This document shows positions 18,670 through 26,440 of a stretch of DNA of 61,140 bases, in pieces (the stretch's first letter is position 1; every line of letters begins with the position of its first letter). The stretch is taken from positions 1 to 61,140 of the forward strand of contig NZ_BMMS01000027.1 of the NCBI RefSeq assembly GCF_014646055.1, written 5' to 3'. The position numbers and the translations under genes are program-made. Source of the DNA: Wenjunlia tyrosinilytica (GTDB lineage Bacteria; Actinomycetota; Actinomycetes; Streptomycetales; Streptomycetaceae). Under the pieces are notes generated by a model, which was not told the origin of the DNA, ran no database searches, and saw only the letters and a list, made by a program, of their open reading frames with translations.

Positions 18670-21201
18670 TCACTGGGCGCTGATGGCCTCCAGGGTGTTC
18701 AGGCGTGCCGCCCGCCGCGCCGGCCAGACCGCCGCCAGCACCCCGACGACGATCGCGATGAGCACGAACAGTCCGATCCGGTCCCAGGGCACGGTCATCG
18801 AGTACTGGGGGAAGGAGCTGCGCAGCAGGTGGCCCGAGGACCACGCCAGGAAGATCCCCAGCCCGATGCCGAGCGCCGCGCCGAACAGCGAGATCACCAC
18901 GGACTCCAGCCGCACCATCTGCTTGACCCCGGAGCGGGCCAGCCCGATGGCACGCAGCATCCCTATCTCGCGGGTACGTTCGAAGACCGACATGGCCAGG
19001 GTGTTCACAACGCCGACCACCGCGATGACGACGGCCATGCCCAGCAGCCCGTACATCATATTGAGGATGGTGTCGATCTCGCCCGCGTCCTCGCGGCGCA
19101 GCTGTGCTCGGTCCTGGACCTTGATCGCCGGGTTGCCGCCCAGGGCCGCCTTGATGTCCTTGTCCAGCCCTTCGGCCCGTCCCGGGGCCGCCTTGATCAG
19201 GACCTTGTCGTCCTTGGCGGGGGAGATGTGCCGGCTCGCCAGCCGGGTCGAGGCGACGGCGTCGTCCACCACGTCGTTGTCGGCGTAGATGCCGCGGATC
19301 CTCGGGTGTTCCTTTCCGCCCTCGTAGAAGTCCAGCTCGGCCCGGTCCCCGACCTTCCAGCCGTGTGCCTTCGCGGTGGTCTCCGAGACCGCCACCCCGC
19401 CCGAGCCCAGCCCTTCGGCAGAGCCGCTGGTGAACGTCAGATGCGTGACCTCGGCGATCGCCGACACATCGGTGCCGGTCATCAGGGCCGGGGCGCCCTT
19501 GATCTGGAAGCCCACCGAGCGGATCGGAACGGCGGCGGCGACCCCCGGTGTCCCGGCGACCTTCTTGGCGACATCGGGGGAGAGCCCGCCGAAGGTCGCC
19601 ATGGAGACCGCGTAGTCGGCGGTGAGGTCCTGCCCGGCGATCTTGTCCATGCCCTCGTTGGCGGAGGTCCCGGCAACGGTCAGGCCGGTGATGAGGGTCA
19701 GGCCGATCATCAGGGCGGAGGCGGTGGCGGCGGTGCGGCGCGGGTTGCGCAGCGCGTTCTCCTTGGCCAGCTTGCCTGTCACGCCGAACAGGCGGGTGGA
19801 GACCCTGCCCGCGAGCGAGACCATCGGACGCGACAGCAGCGGCGCGAGGACGATGACCCCGGCCATCGTCAGCGCGGAGCCGGCCATGGCGGGCACCAGA
19901 CCGCCGCTGTCCTTGAGGGTGGCGACGTACAGCATGGTCAGGACACCCAGCGCGGTGAGCAGGATGCCGATGGCGTTGCGCACCCGCAGGCTCCGCACGG
20001 ACGGGGCCTGGTCGACGGTGCTCAGCGCCTCCACGGGGGCGATCTTCGCCGCCTTGCGGGAGGGCAGCCAGGCCGCCAGGACGGTCACGGCGACACCCAC
20101 GGCGAGCGAGGACAGGACGGCGCCGGGGCTGACGACGAGGGGGCCGTCGGGCAGCTCGGCGCCGGTGATGTTCAGAAACGACCGCAGGCCGACCGCGATG
20201 CCGAGGCCGAGCACCAGCCCGGCGACGGAGGCGACCAGGCCGAGCACGCCCGCCTCGACGAGCACCGAGCGGGTCACCTGGCGGCGGGACGCCCCGACCG
20301 CCCGCAGCAGCGCCAGCTCACGGGTGCGCTGGGCGATGAGCATGGTGAAGGTGTTGGCGATGATGAAGATCCCGACGAACAGCGCGATACCGGCGAAGAC
20401 CAGCAGGGTGTTCGCTATGGCCCGGGTCTCGGCGTCGATGGCCCGGGACTGCTCCGCCGCCAGCTCGGCGCCGCCGCGCGCTTCGGCGCCTTCCTTGGGC
20501 AGCACGTCCTGGACCTGCCGGGTCAGCCGCGCCTGGTCGGCGCCGGGCTTGGCCGAGACCACGAGCTCGGTGAAGTGGCCGGGGGTCAGGAACAGGCGCT
20601 GCGCCGTCGCGGTGTCGAACAGGGCGAGGCTGCCGCCCGAGGTGACCCGGGGGTCGTCCGTGGTCACGATGCCGACGAGTTTCTTGGTCAGCACCGGCCC
20701 GTCGGTGGCCAGCCGGACGGTGTCCCCGATCCCGGCCCCGGCGTGCCGCGCCGTCTTCGTGTCCAGGGCCACCTCGCGGGAGTTCGCGGGGGCGTGGCCC
20801 TCCTTCAGCGGGTAGCGGCTGTCCTTGCCGTCGGGCCCGGGGGCGTAGTTGGCCCCGAGGCTGCCCCAGGCGTTGCCGATGGCGTTGCCGTGCTTGTCGG
20901 CCACGATGGTCGTGCCGTCGACGGAGGCGCGCAGCGACGAGACGCCGGGCAGGGCGCGGATCCGGTCGGCGAGCCGGGCGTCGAGGGCGCTCTTTCCCCC
21001 CTTGCCGCTGCCGTCCGTGGAGTCAACGGAGACGGCGACGTCCGCGAGGCTCTTGGTCATGCGGTTCCTGAAGGCGCTGCCCACGCTGTCGCTGAAGATC
21101 AGCGTGCCGGAGACGAACGCGACGCCGAGGAGGACCGCGAGGGCGGTCATCATCAGCCGGGCTTTGTGCGCGAGGACATTGCGCAGGGCGGTGCGGAACA
21201 T
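18670..21201 (-). CDS. FtsX/MacB-type ABC transporter permease
   Basis: This 843-residue membrane protein has an N-terminal helix (ALRNVLAHKARLMMTALAVLLGVAFVSG), a large extracytoplasmic MacB-like domain, three helices of a first FtsX module (about residues 260-380), a central pair of helices, a second extracytoplasmic domain, and a second FtsX module at the C-terminus ending WPARRAARLNTLEAI. This duplicated layout is the usual one for actinobacterial exporters of antibiotics, peptides or lipids. It works with the ATPase encoded 58 bases upstream in the same operon. The substrate cannot be inferred. Confidence 0.93.
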   Translation of the reverse strand: MFRTALRNVLAHKARLMMTALAVLLGVAFVSGTLIFSDSVGSAFRNRMTKSLADVAVSVDSTDGSGKGGKSALDARLADRIRALPGVSSLRASVDGTTIVADKHGNAIGNAWGSLGANYAPGPDGKDSRYPLKEGHAPANSREVALDTKTARHAGAGIGDTVRLATDGPVLTKKLVGIVTTDDPRVTSGGSLALFDTATAQRLFLTPGHFTELVVSAKPGADQARLTRQVQDVLPKEGAEARGGAELAAEQSRAIDAETRAIANTLLVFAGIALFVGIFIIANTFTMLIAQRTRELALLRAVGASRRQVTRSVLVEAGVLGLVASVAGLVLGLGIAVGLRSFLNITGAELPDGPLVVSPGAVLSSLAVGVAVTVLAAWLPSRKAAKIAPVEALSTVDQAPSVRSLRVRNAIGILLTALGVLTMLYVATLKDSGGLVPAMAGSALTMAGVIVLAPLLSRPMVSLAGRVSTRLFGVTGKLAKENALRNPRRTAATASALMIGLTLITGLTVAGTSANEGMDKIAGQDLTADYAVSMATFGGLSPDVAKKVAGTPGVAAAVPIRSVGFQIKGAPALMTGTDVSAIAEVTHLTFTSGSAEGLGSGGVAVSETTAKAHGWKVGDRAELDFYEGGKEHPRIRGIYADNDVVDDAVASTRLASRHISPAKDDKVLIKAAPGRAEGLDKDIKAALGGNPAIKVQDRAQLRREDAGEIDTILNMMYGLLGMAVVIAVVGVVNTLAMSVFERTREIGMLRAIGLARSGVKQMVRLESVVISLFGAALGIGLGIFLAWSSGHLLRSSFPQYSMTVPWDRIGLFVLIAIVVGVLAAVWPARRAARLNTLEAISAQ

Positions 21202-21259
21202 GGTGGTCTCAGTCCTGGGTGATGGCGTCGGAGGGTGACGGGGCGTCGGGACCGCCGGG

Positions 21260-22042
21260 TCAGCGGGGGTGACCGGCCGGGCGCGGCATACGGTCGAGGA
21301 CGTCCTCCGCCGTGGGGCGCAGCAGCTCGTCGACGATGCGGCCGTCGGCGAGGTAGATGACGCGGTCGGCGTAGGAGGCGGCCACGGGGTCGTGGGTGAC
21401 CATGACGATGGTCTGGCCGAGTTCGCGGACGCTGTCGCGCAGGAAGGAGAGGATCTCGGCGCCGGATCGGGAGTCGAGGTTGCCGGTGGGCTCGTCGGCG
21501 AAGACGATCTCGGGGCGGGAGGCCAGGGCGCGGGCGCAGGCGACGCGTTGCTGCTGTCCTCCGGACAGCTGCGCCGGGCGGTGGGACATCCGCCCCGACA
21601 GGCCGACGGTGTCGATGACGTGGCGCAGCCAGTCCGGGTCCGGCTTGGTCCCGGCGATGTCCATCGGCAGGGTGATGTTCTCGGCGGCGTTGAGGGTCGG
21701 CAGCAGGTTGAACGCCTGGAAGATGAAGCCGACCTTGTCGCGGCGCAGCTGTGTGAGGTGCTTGTCCTTGAGGGCGGACAGCTCGACGTCGCCGATGCGG
21801 GCGGAGCCGGAGGAGACGGAGTCCAGGCCCGCCATGCAGTGCATGAGCGTGGACTTGCCCGAGCCCGAGGGGCCCATGATGGCGGTGAACTCGGCCTTGC
21901 GGAAGGTGACGGAGACGGAGTCCAGCGCGACCACCCGGGTCTCGCCCTGGCCGTAGACCTTGCTGAGGTGGGTGGCCGACGCCGCGGCGGTCGCGGTGGC
22001 GTATGCGGTGTGGCTGGCGCGGTAAGCGGCCGGGTGGCTCAC
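21260..22042 (-). CDS. ABC transporter ATP-binding protein (LolD/MacB type)
   Basis: This 260-residue ATPase energises the permease downstream. Motifs in order are Walker A GPSGSGKST, Q-loop FIFQAFNLLPTL, signature LSGGQQQR, Walker B IVFADEPTGNLDS and the H-loop in VMVTHD. GTG 22042 (SHPAAYRASHT) is preferred because GAGGAG lies 6 bases upstream. The frame stays open for 200 more codons, but that part is GC-skewed nonsense without relatives. An Ala/Thr-rich extra ~25 residues precede the usual first strand (LSKVYGQGE). Confidence 0.95.
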   Translation of the reverse strand: MSHPAAYRASHTAYATATAAASATHLSKVYGQGETRVVALDSVSVTFRKAEFTAIMGPSGSGKSTLMHCMAGLDSVSSGSARIGDVELSALKDKHLTQLRRDKVGFIFQAFNLLPTLNAAENITLPMDIAGTKPDPDWLRHVIDTVGLSGRMSHRPAQLSGGQQQRVACARALASRPEIVFADEPTGNLDSRSGAEILSFLRDSVRELGQTIVMVTHDPVAASYADRVIYLADGRIVDELLRPTAEDVLDRMPRPAGHPR

Positions 22043-22092
22043 GGGTTCTCCTCGGGCGGGGACAGCGAATGTGCTTCCCATATGCTCGAAGA

Positions 22093-22118
22093 GACGGCCG
22101 GCCGGGGCTTCGGCCGTC
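22093..22118. promoter_or_regulatory. inverted repeat upstream of the ABC ATPase gene
   Basis: GACGGCCG (22093-22100) and CGGCCGTC (22111-22118) form an 8-bp perfect inverted repeat around a 10-base loop, 51 bases before the GTG. It could be an operator or the terminator of the secreted-protein gene that ends at 22216. A second tiny hairpin GGCC-GAAA-GGCC follows at 22136. Confidence 0.4.
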
Positions 22119-22215
22119 CGGCCGGAACCACCCCTGGCCGAAAGGCCGATAACCCCGGCCGCCTTCTCATCCTTCGGGGTGCAACCGCCCCGGCCCGCGG
22201 TGCGTCGGCGGCGTG

Positions 22216-23097
22216 TCAGCCGTCGGCCGGACGGAATTCGTAGACGGTGGTGGCGACCACGCACACCCCCGGCTGGACGACGAGTGCGCGCAGCTTCCGC
22301 GCCCGTGCGTCGTAGTCGACGCCCTCGGACTCGAACGTCCCCGAGCAGATGCTGCGCTGCGGCAGCGGGCCGAGGCTGGTCACATGCCCGGTGACCTCCT
22401 GGCCGTTCAGCGGGTGCGGCAGGTCCACCTGGAGGAGCGGCTTGGGCGTCGGCCACTGGTCCGTGGCGGAGTCGTCCGAGGAGCACACCAGCCGGGTGTC
22501 GCTGACGAAGTCGCAGCCCTGGATGTCGCGGACCGTGTGGTCGAGAGTGATCTGCCCGGCCTGGGGGAGGGAGCCGCCGGTGGAGGGCGTCGAGGGGTTG
22601 AGCAGGGGCGCGGGGAAGACCTGGAAGCGGCTCTGGTCGCCCCACTCGCCGGAGACCAGCCACTGGGCGTCGGGGGAGACGGCGGCGAAGGAGTTGTTGA
22701 GCCTCTCGCCCGCGTCGAGCCGGTGCTCGTAGAGGTAGCGCCTACCACCGGGGGTGGTCACGGCGAACATCTTCGACGTCGCGGTGTCCCCGCCCTGGTA
22801 GGCGTCGAAGACATGGCCGCGCGCGGTGTCCGGGTCACCCACATGGCCCCAGCCCTTGATGCGCAGGGACAGGGGTATGGAGGCGAGCCCCCGGTATACC
22901 AGGGAGCCGTCGTCGAACGACGCGATGCCCTGGCTTCCCGTGAGGGAGTTGACGTTGTACGAGCCGGTCTCGGTCCATCCCTCCGAGACGGGGGCGGCCG
23001 ATGCGGCGGTGGCGGCGCCGACGGTCAGGGCGGTGGCGCCGAGCAGCGCTGCGGCGGCTCGGGCCGCCCTGCGGGCGGGGGTGCGAAGCGGGCTCAT
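22216..23097 (-). CDS. secreted protein of unknown function
   Basis: This 293-residue exported protein has a Sec signal (AARAAAALLGATALTVGAATAASAA, cleavage near residue 35). The mature part looks like a small beta-propeller or beta-rich protein: GIASFDDGSLVYRGLASIPLSL, MFAVTTPGGRRYLYEHRLDAGERL, AAVSPDAQWLVSGEWG, and DIQGCDFVSDTRLVCSSDD. Four Cys may make two disulfides. GAGGTGA lies 9 bases before the ATG. I recognise no named family. It precedes the ABC exporter operon on the same strand, separated by a 173-base gap with hairpins, so it is probably its own unit. Confidence 0.8.
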   Translation of the reverse strand: MSPLRTPARRAARAAAALLGATALTVGAATAASAAPVSEGWTETGSYNVNSLTGSQGIASFDDGSLVYRGLASIPLSLRIKGWGHVGDPDTARGHVFDAYQGGDTATSKMFAVTTPGGRRYLYEHRLDAGERLNNSFAAVSPDAQWLVSGEWGDQSRFQVFPAPLLNPSTPSTGGSLPQAGQITLDHTVRDIQGCDFVSDTRLVCSSDDSATDQWPTPKPLLQVDLPHPLNGQEVTGHVTSLGPLPQRSICSGTFESEGVDYDARARKLRALVVQPGVCVVATTVYEFRPADG

Positions 23098-23161
23098 GCT
23101 TTTCTGTCACCTCGTCAGGTCCACGTCAGGAAGGTGAGCCTAGGGCGGACCAATGCCGAGG

Positions 23162-23179
23162 GGCTACCCCTGGGTAACC
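23162..23179. promoter_or_regulatory. imperfect 18-bp palindrome upstream of the secreted protein
   Basis: GGCTACCCCTGGGTAACC pairs in 7 of 9 positions and is followed by an unusually AT-rich patch (AACTTGCTTTGAATTCCC). It lies 65 bases before the ATG of the secreted protein and about 130 bases before the divergent small gene, a likely control region. The regulator is unknown. Confidence 0.35.
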
Positions 23180-23308
23180 AACTTGCTTTGAATTCCCAGT
23201 TGTTGGACCCCCGGCACGGGCAGGCAACCCTGCACGCGCGCCCATCTGATCGGGTGACAAGTGGAAAGCGGCCGTCCACCGTTCGGGGGCGGCGTCGTTT
23301 TCCAGGGC

Positions 23309-23527
23309 ATGGACGCCACCCGAGACTCCGGCGAGCCCGGCGACAGCGGGGACGGAGGCGGAGACGACGACGAATGGGAGAACCACGTCCTGCGCCGCCG
23401 CGCCGCCGCGCACGCCCCGGACTCGCCGATCTACGCCGCGCTGGTCGGCCAGTGGCTGGCCATGGGCCGGGCGGTTCCCGGACTGGGATCCGACCCCGTC
23501 ATCCCCGAGCAGTTCAGCCGCCGCTGA
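23309..23527 (+). CDS. small acidic conserved hypothetical protein
   Basis: This 72-residue protein has an acidic, Gly-rich start (DSGEPGDSGDGGGDDDEWENHVL) and an ordered C-terminal half (RRRAAAHAPDSPIYAALVGQWLAMGRAVPGL). No membrane segment or Cys is present. The ribosome site before the ATG is poor, so the start could differ, but the reading frame is well supported by third-base GC bias. Function unknown; it is the first of two small genes on this strand that end at a strong hairpin. Confidence 0.55.
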   Translation: MDATRDSGEPGDSGDGGGDDDEWENHVLRRRAAAHAPDSPIYAALVGQWLAMGRAVPGLGSDPVIPEQFSRR

Positions 23528-23642
23528 GAGCGGTGCGGCACCGCGGCCGTGGGCGGATGCAGGAACGTATCGCCGGGAGGTTTCCCCCTCGCCCCCCCGG
23601 AAAGGCGCACGTCAACGGCAGCCCACACAGCGGAGGTACACC

Positions 23643-23771
23643 ATGCTCAAGGCAATCGGCGACGCCCTCCGGGCCATCGGCGGCACCCTGGCAGCCGTCG
23701 TCTCGCTCCCGTTCCGCCTGCTGGGCCGCCTCTTCGGCGGCGCCTCGGACTCGGCCCACGGCCACCACTGA
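23643..23771 (+). CDS. LPFR-motif small protein
   Basis: This 42-residue peptide carries the characteristic SLPFRLLGRLFGGAS motif of the Streptomyces LPFR small-protein family, preceded by an amphipathic helix (LKAIGDALRAIGGTLAAVV), and a His-rich end. GGAGG lies 7 bases before the ATG. Family function is unknown; the amphipathic character suggests membrane association. A perfect hairpin begins 10 bases after the stop, so this is the end of a transcript. Confidence 0.8.
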   Translation: MLKAIGDALRAIGGTLAAVVSLPFRLLGRLFGGASDSAHGHH

Positions 23772-23781
23772 GGCGCCCGGA

Positions 23782-23813
23782 GCGTCCCCGGCGGGACAGC
23801 CCGCCGGGGACGC
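23782..23813 (+). terminator. perfect 14-bp stem hairpin terminator
   Basis: GCGTCCCCGGCGGG (23782-23795) and its exact complement CCCGCCGGGGACGC (23800-23813) flank the loop ACAG. It is the strongest hairpin I found in the window and lies immediately after the LPFR gene. Confidence 0.88.
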
Positions 23814-24124
23814 AGCCCGGCCCGGCCTCGGCCCGAACCCCCTCTCCGGAGGTCGCCCCGGCTCGGGCTGGGAAGGTTGTCCGGGCCGACCGGGGGTCGG
23901 CCTGGTGGGGCCGGGTGAAGTTGTCCGGGCCGACCGGGGTCCGGCTGTTGCCGGACCGAGAGCTATGGCCGTCGGCCGAATCCGGGTCGGGAAGCTGCCT
24001 GAGCCGGTAGGCGGAAGCCCGCTGCGCAGGTCGCCCCGGGTCGGGCTGGCGAAGGCACTCCGGGCCCGGGCGGCCGGACGGCCGCCCGGGCGCGGCTCGC
24101 AGATGCCGGGGCGCCCTCCGGCGG
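23814..24124. repeat. gene-free gap with degenerate direct repeats
   Basis: This is 311 bases between the terminator and the molybdopterin gene end. GTTGTCCGGGCCGACCGGGG appears twice (about 23877 and 23920). GGTCGCCCCGG followed by C/G-TCGGGCTGG appears near 23853 and 24031. No coding sequence is evident. Confidence 0.55.
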
Positions 24125-26425
24125 CTACGGCTCCGCCAGGACCTCCACCGGGATGCCGTTCAGGACGGCGGTGCCCGACAGGGGGTCCACTGGGGCCTCG
24201 TCGGTCAGGGCGTTGCTGTTCACCCCGGGGTGCTCCGCTGCCACTCCGGCTCGGGTGCCCGGACGGCCGTGGCCCCAGCCGTGGGGGAGGCTCACCACGC
24301 CCGGCATCACCGTCGCCGTGATCTCCGCCGTCGCGCGCACCTCGCCCACCCTCGAGCGCACGAGCACGCCCGACCCGTCGTCGGCGCCGATCCGCAGCGC
24401 GTCGTCCGGGTGGATCTGCAAGGTGCAGCGGTTGCTGCCGCCGGACAGCAGCGGGACGTTGTGCATCCACGAGTTGTTCGAACGGAGCTGGCGCCGGCCG
24501 ACCAGCACCAGGCCGCCCTCCGCCTCCCGCTGTTCCTCCAGCCATCCCGCCAGCCGCCGCGCCTCGGCGAGCAGTTGCGGCGCCGCCAGCTCCACCTTCC
24601 CGCTCGGTGTGCGCAGCACCTCCGGGAGCCTCGGTTCCATCGGCCCGAGGTCGATCCCGTGCTCCTCCTTCTCCAGCACATCGAGGCTGAGCCCCCCGTA
24701 GGGACCGCCCCTGAGCATCAGGTCCAGCATCCGGTCCTCGAAGCGCCGTCCCGAGACCGCCGCCAGCAGCTCGTCCGGGTCCTGCCCGAACACCTGCGAG
24801 GACGGGTCCGCGACCAGCCGCCGCGCGGTCTCGGCCGCCACCAGCGCGTCCATCTGCTCGACGCTCGCACCGCCGCCCGCCGCGATGGACGCCAGGCGCA
24901 GCAGCACCTCGGCCTCGCTGCGCTCGTGCGCCCCCAGCGGCACGCTCGGCGGCGAGTAGTTGGCCACATTGCGCACCGTGAAGCTGGTGAACACCAGGTC
25001 GTAGTGGCTGCGTGCCAGCGGGGACGGCGCGGGTAGCACGACGTGCGCGTACCGGGTCGTCTCATTGAGGTACGCGTCCAGGCTGACCATGACGTCCAGG
25101 GTCTCCAGCGCCGCCGCCAGCCGCTCGCCGTTGGGCGTGGACAGCACCGGGTTGCCCGCGATGGTGAACAGCCCGCGCAGCCGCTCCCCGCCGGGGCCGG
25201 GTGTGTCGATCTCCTCGGCCATCGCCGCGGCGGGGAACTCCCCGAACACACTCGACAGCCCCCGAACCCGCGTCCGGCGTGAGCCCGGGATCCGCGCGCC
25301 CCGGCCCCGTCCGGGCTCACCCGCGGTGTTCGGCGAGCCCGTCGCCGGCTTGGGCCAGAGGACACCCCCGGGCCGGTCGAGGTTCCCGGTGAGGGTGTTG
25401 ATCACGTCGATGAGCCAGCTCGCCGCCGTGCCGAACCCGGCGGTGGTGGTCCCTATCCGGCCGTACACCGCGGCCGTCGGAGCGGCCGCCAGCTCGTGGG
25501 CCAGACGGCGGATCGTCTCCGCCGGGATGCGGCACACCGGAGCCACCGCCTCGGGGGTGAACGGCCTCAGCGCGCCCGGCAGCTCCTCGAGTCCCGACAG
25601 GTGGGGCCCGGCGTGCCCGGGATCGGCCAGTCCCTCGGCGAACAGCGTGTGCGCCATCGCCGCCAGCAGGGCCGCGTCCGTACCGGGCCGGATGGGCAGA
25701 TACTCGTCCGCGATGTCCGCCGTGCGCGTGCGGCGGGGGTCCACGACGACCAGCCGGCCGCCCCGGCGCCGCAGCTTGCGCAGCCGCCCCGGCAGATCGG
25801 GGGCGCTCAGCAGGCTCCCGTTCGACGCCATCGGGTTGGCGCCCAGCACCAGCAGATAGTCGGTGCGGTCCACGTCAGGGATGGCCACCGACAGCTCGGT
25901 GCCGAACATCAGCCCCGAGGAGACCTGCTTGGGCATCTGGTCGACGGTGCTCGCGCTGAAGCGGTAGCCGGTGCCGAGGGCCCGCATCAGCACCGGTCCG
26001 TAGAGGGAGGCGGCGAGGTTGTGCACCACCGGGTTGCCCACATAGGCGCCCACCGCGTCTCGGCCGTGCTCGGCCAGCACCGGCGTCAGCAGTCGCTCGA
26101 CCTCGGCGAACGCCTCGTCCCAGCCCACCTCCGTCCAGGTCCGGCCGCGCCGGATCAAAGGAGTGCGCAGCCGGTCGGGGTCGGAGTGCAGCTCGCCGAG
26201 GGCCACCCCCTTGGGACACAGGTAGCCGCGGCTGAAGGGGTCCTGGTCGTCCCCCCGCACCGTGAAGCGCCCGTCGGGCCGCTCGGTGATGCTCAGACCG
26301 CAGGTCGCCTCGCACAGCGGGCAGGTCCGGTACGTCGTCCTCGACCCCGTGGGCCGGTTCGCTGTCGACTGGGTGGCCGTCACGTTACTGTCGCGTAGCT
26401 CCGCCATGCGACGGAGCATAGGCAC
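24125..26425 (-). CDS. molybdopterin oxidoreductase (formate dehydrogenase/nitrate reductase superfamily)
   Basis: This 766-residue enzyme belongs to the DMSO-reductase superfamily. The N-terminal [4Fe-4S] motif is intact: CPLCEATCGL with the later CPKG cysteine (YLCPKGVALGELH). Then come the bis-MGD-binding domains (YLLVLGANPMASNGS, LVVVDPRRTRTADIADEYLPIRPGTDAALL) and the C-terminal molydopterin-dinucleotide domain (NSWMHNVPLLSG, NRCTLQIHPDDA). No Cys or Sec is visible at the usual metal-ligand position. The start GTG 26425 is fixed by GGAGGA at 26433-26438, 7 bases upstream. No Tat signal or partner subunit is present, so it is a soluble single-subunit enzyme of unknown substrate. It follows the GH92 gene by 15 bases and may be co-transcribed with it, an odd pairing. 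Confidence 0.9.
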   Translation of the reverse strand: MPMLRRMAELRDSNVTATQSTANRPTGSRTTYRTCPLCEATCGLSITERPDGRFTVRGDDQDPFSRGYLCPKGVALGELHSDPDRLRTPLIRRGRTWTEVGWDEAFAEVERLLTPVLAEHGRDAVGAYVGNPVVHNLAASLYGPVLMRALGTGYRFSASTVDQMPKQVSSGLMFGTELSVAIPDVDRTDYLLVLGANPMASNGSLLSAPDLPGRLRKLRRRGGRLVVVDPRRTRTADIADEYLPIRPGTDAALLAAMAHTLFAEGLADPGHAGPHLSGLEELPGALRPFTPEAVAPVCRIPAETIRRLAHELAAAPTAAVYGRIGTTTAGFGTAASWLIDVINTLTGNLDRPGGVLWPKPATGSPNTAGEPGRGRGARIPGSRRTRVRGLSSVFGEFPAAAMAEEIDTPGPGGERLRGLFTIAGNPVLSTPNGERLAAALETLDVMVSLDAYLNETTRYAHVVLPAPSPLARSHYDLVFTSFTVRNVANYSPPSVPLGAHERSEAEVLLRLASIAAGGGASVEQMDALVAAETARRLVADPSSQVFGQDPDELLAAVSGRRFEDRMLDLMLRGGPYGGLSLDVLEKEEHGIDLGPMEPRLPEVLRTPSGKVELAAPQLLAEARRLAGWLEEQREAEGGLVLVGRRQLRSNNSWMHNVPLLSGGSNRCTLQIHPDDALRIGADDGSGVLVRSRVGEVRATAEITATVMPGVVSLPHGWGHGRPGTRAGVAAEHPGVNSNALTDEAPVDPLSGTAVLNGIPVEVLAEP

Positions 26426-26440
26426 GACTGCGTCCTCCTG

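Noticed and set aside
18445-21222. Plus-strand open frame of 925 codons
   Set aside because: Mirror of the FtsX-type permease; the minus-strand protein has clear helices and motifs.
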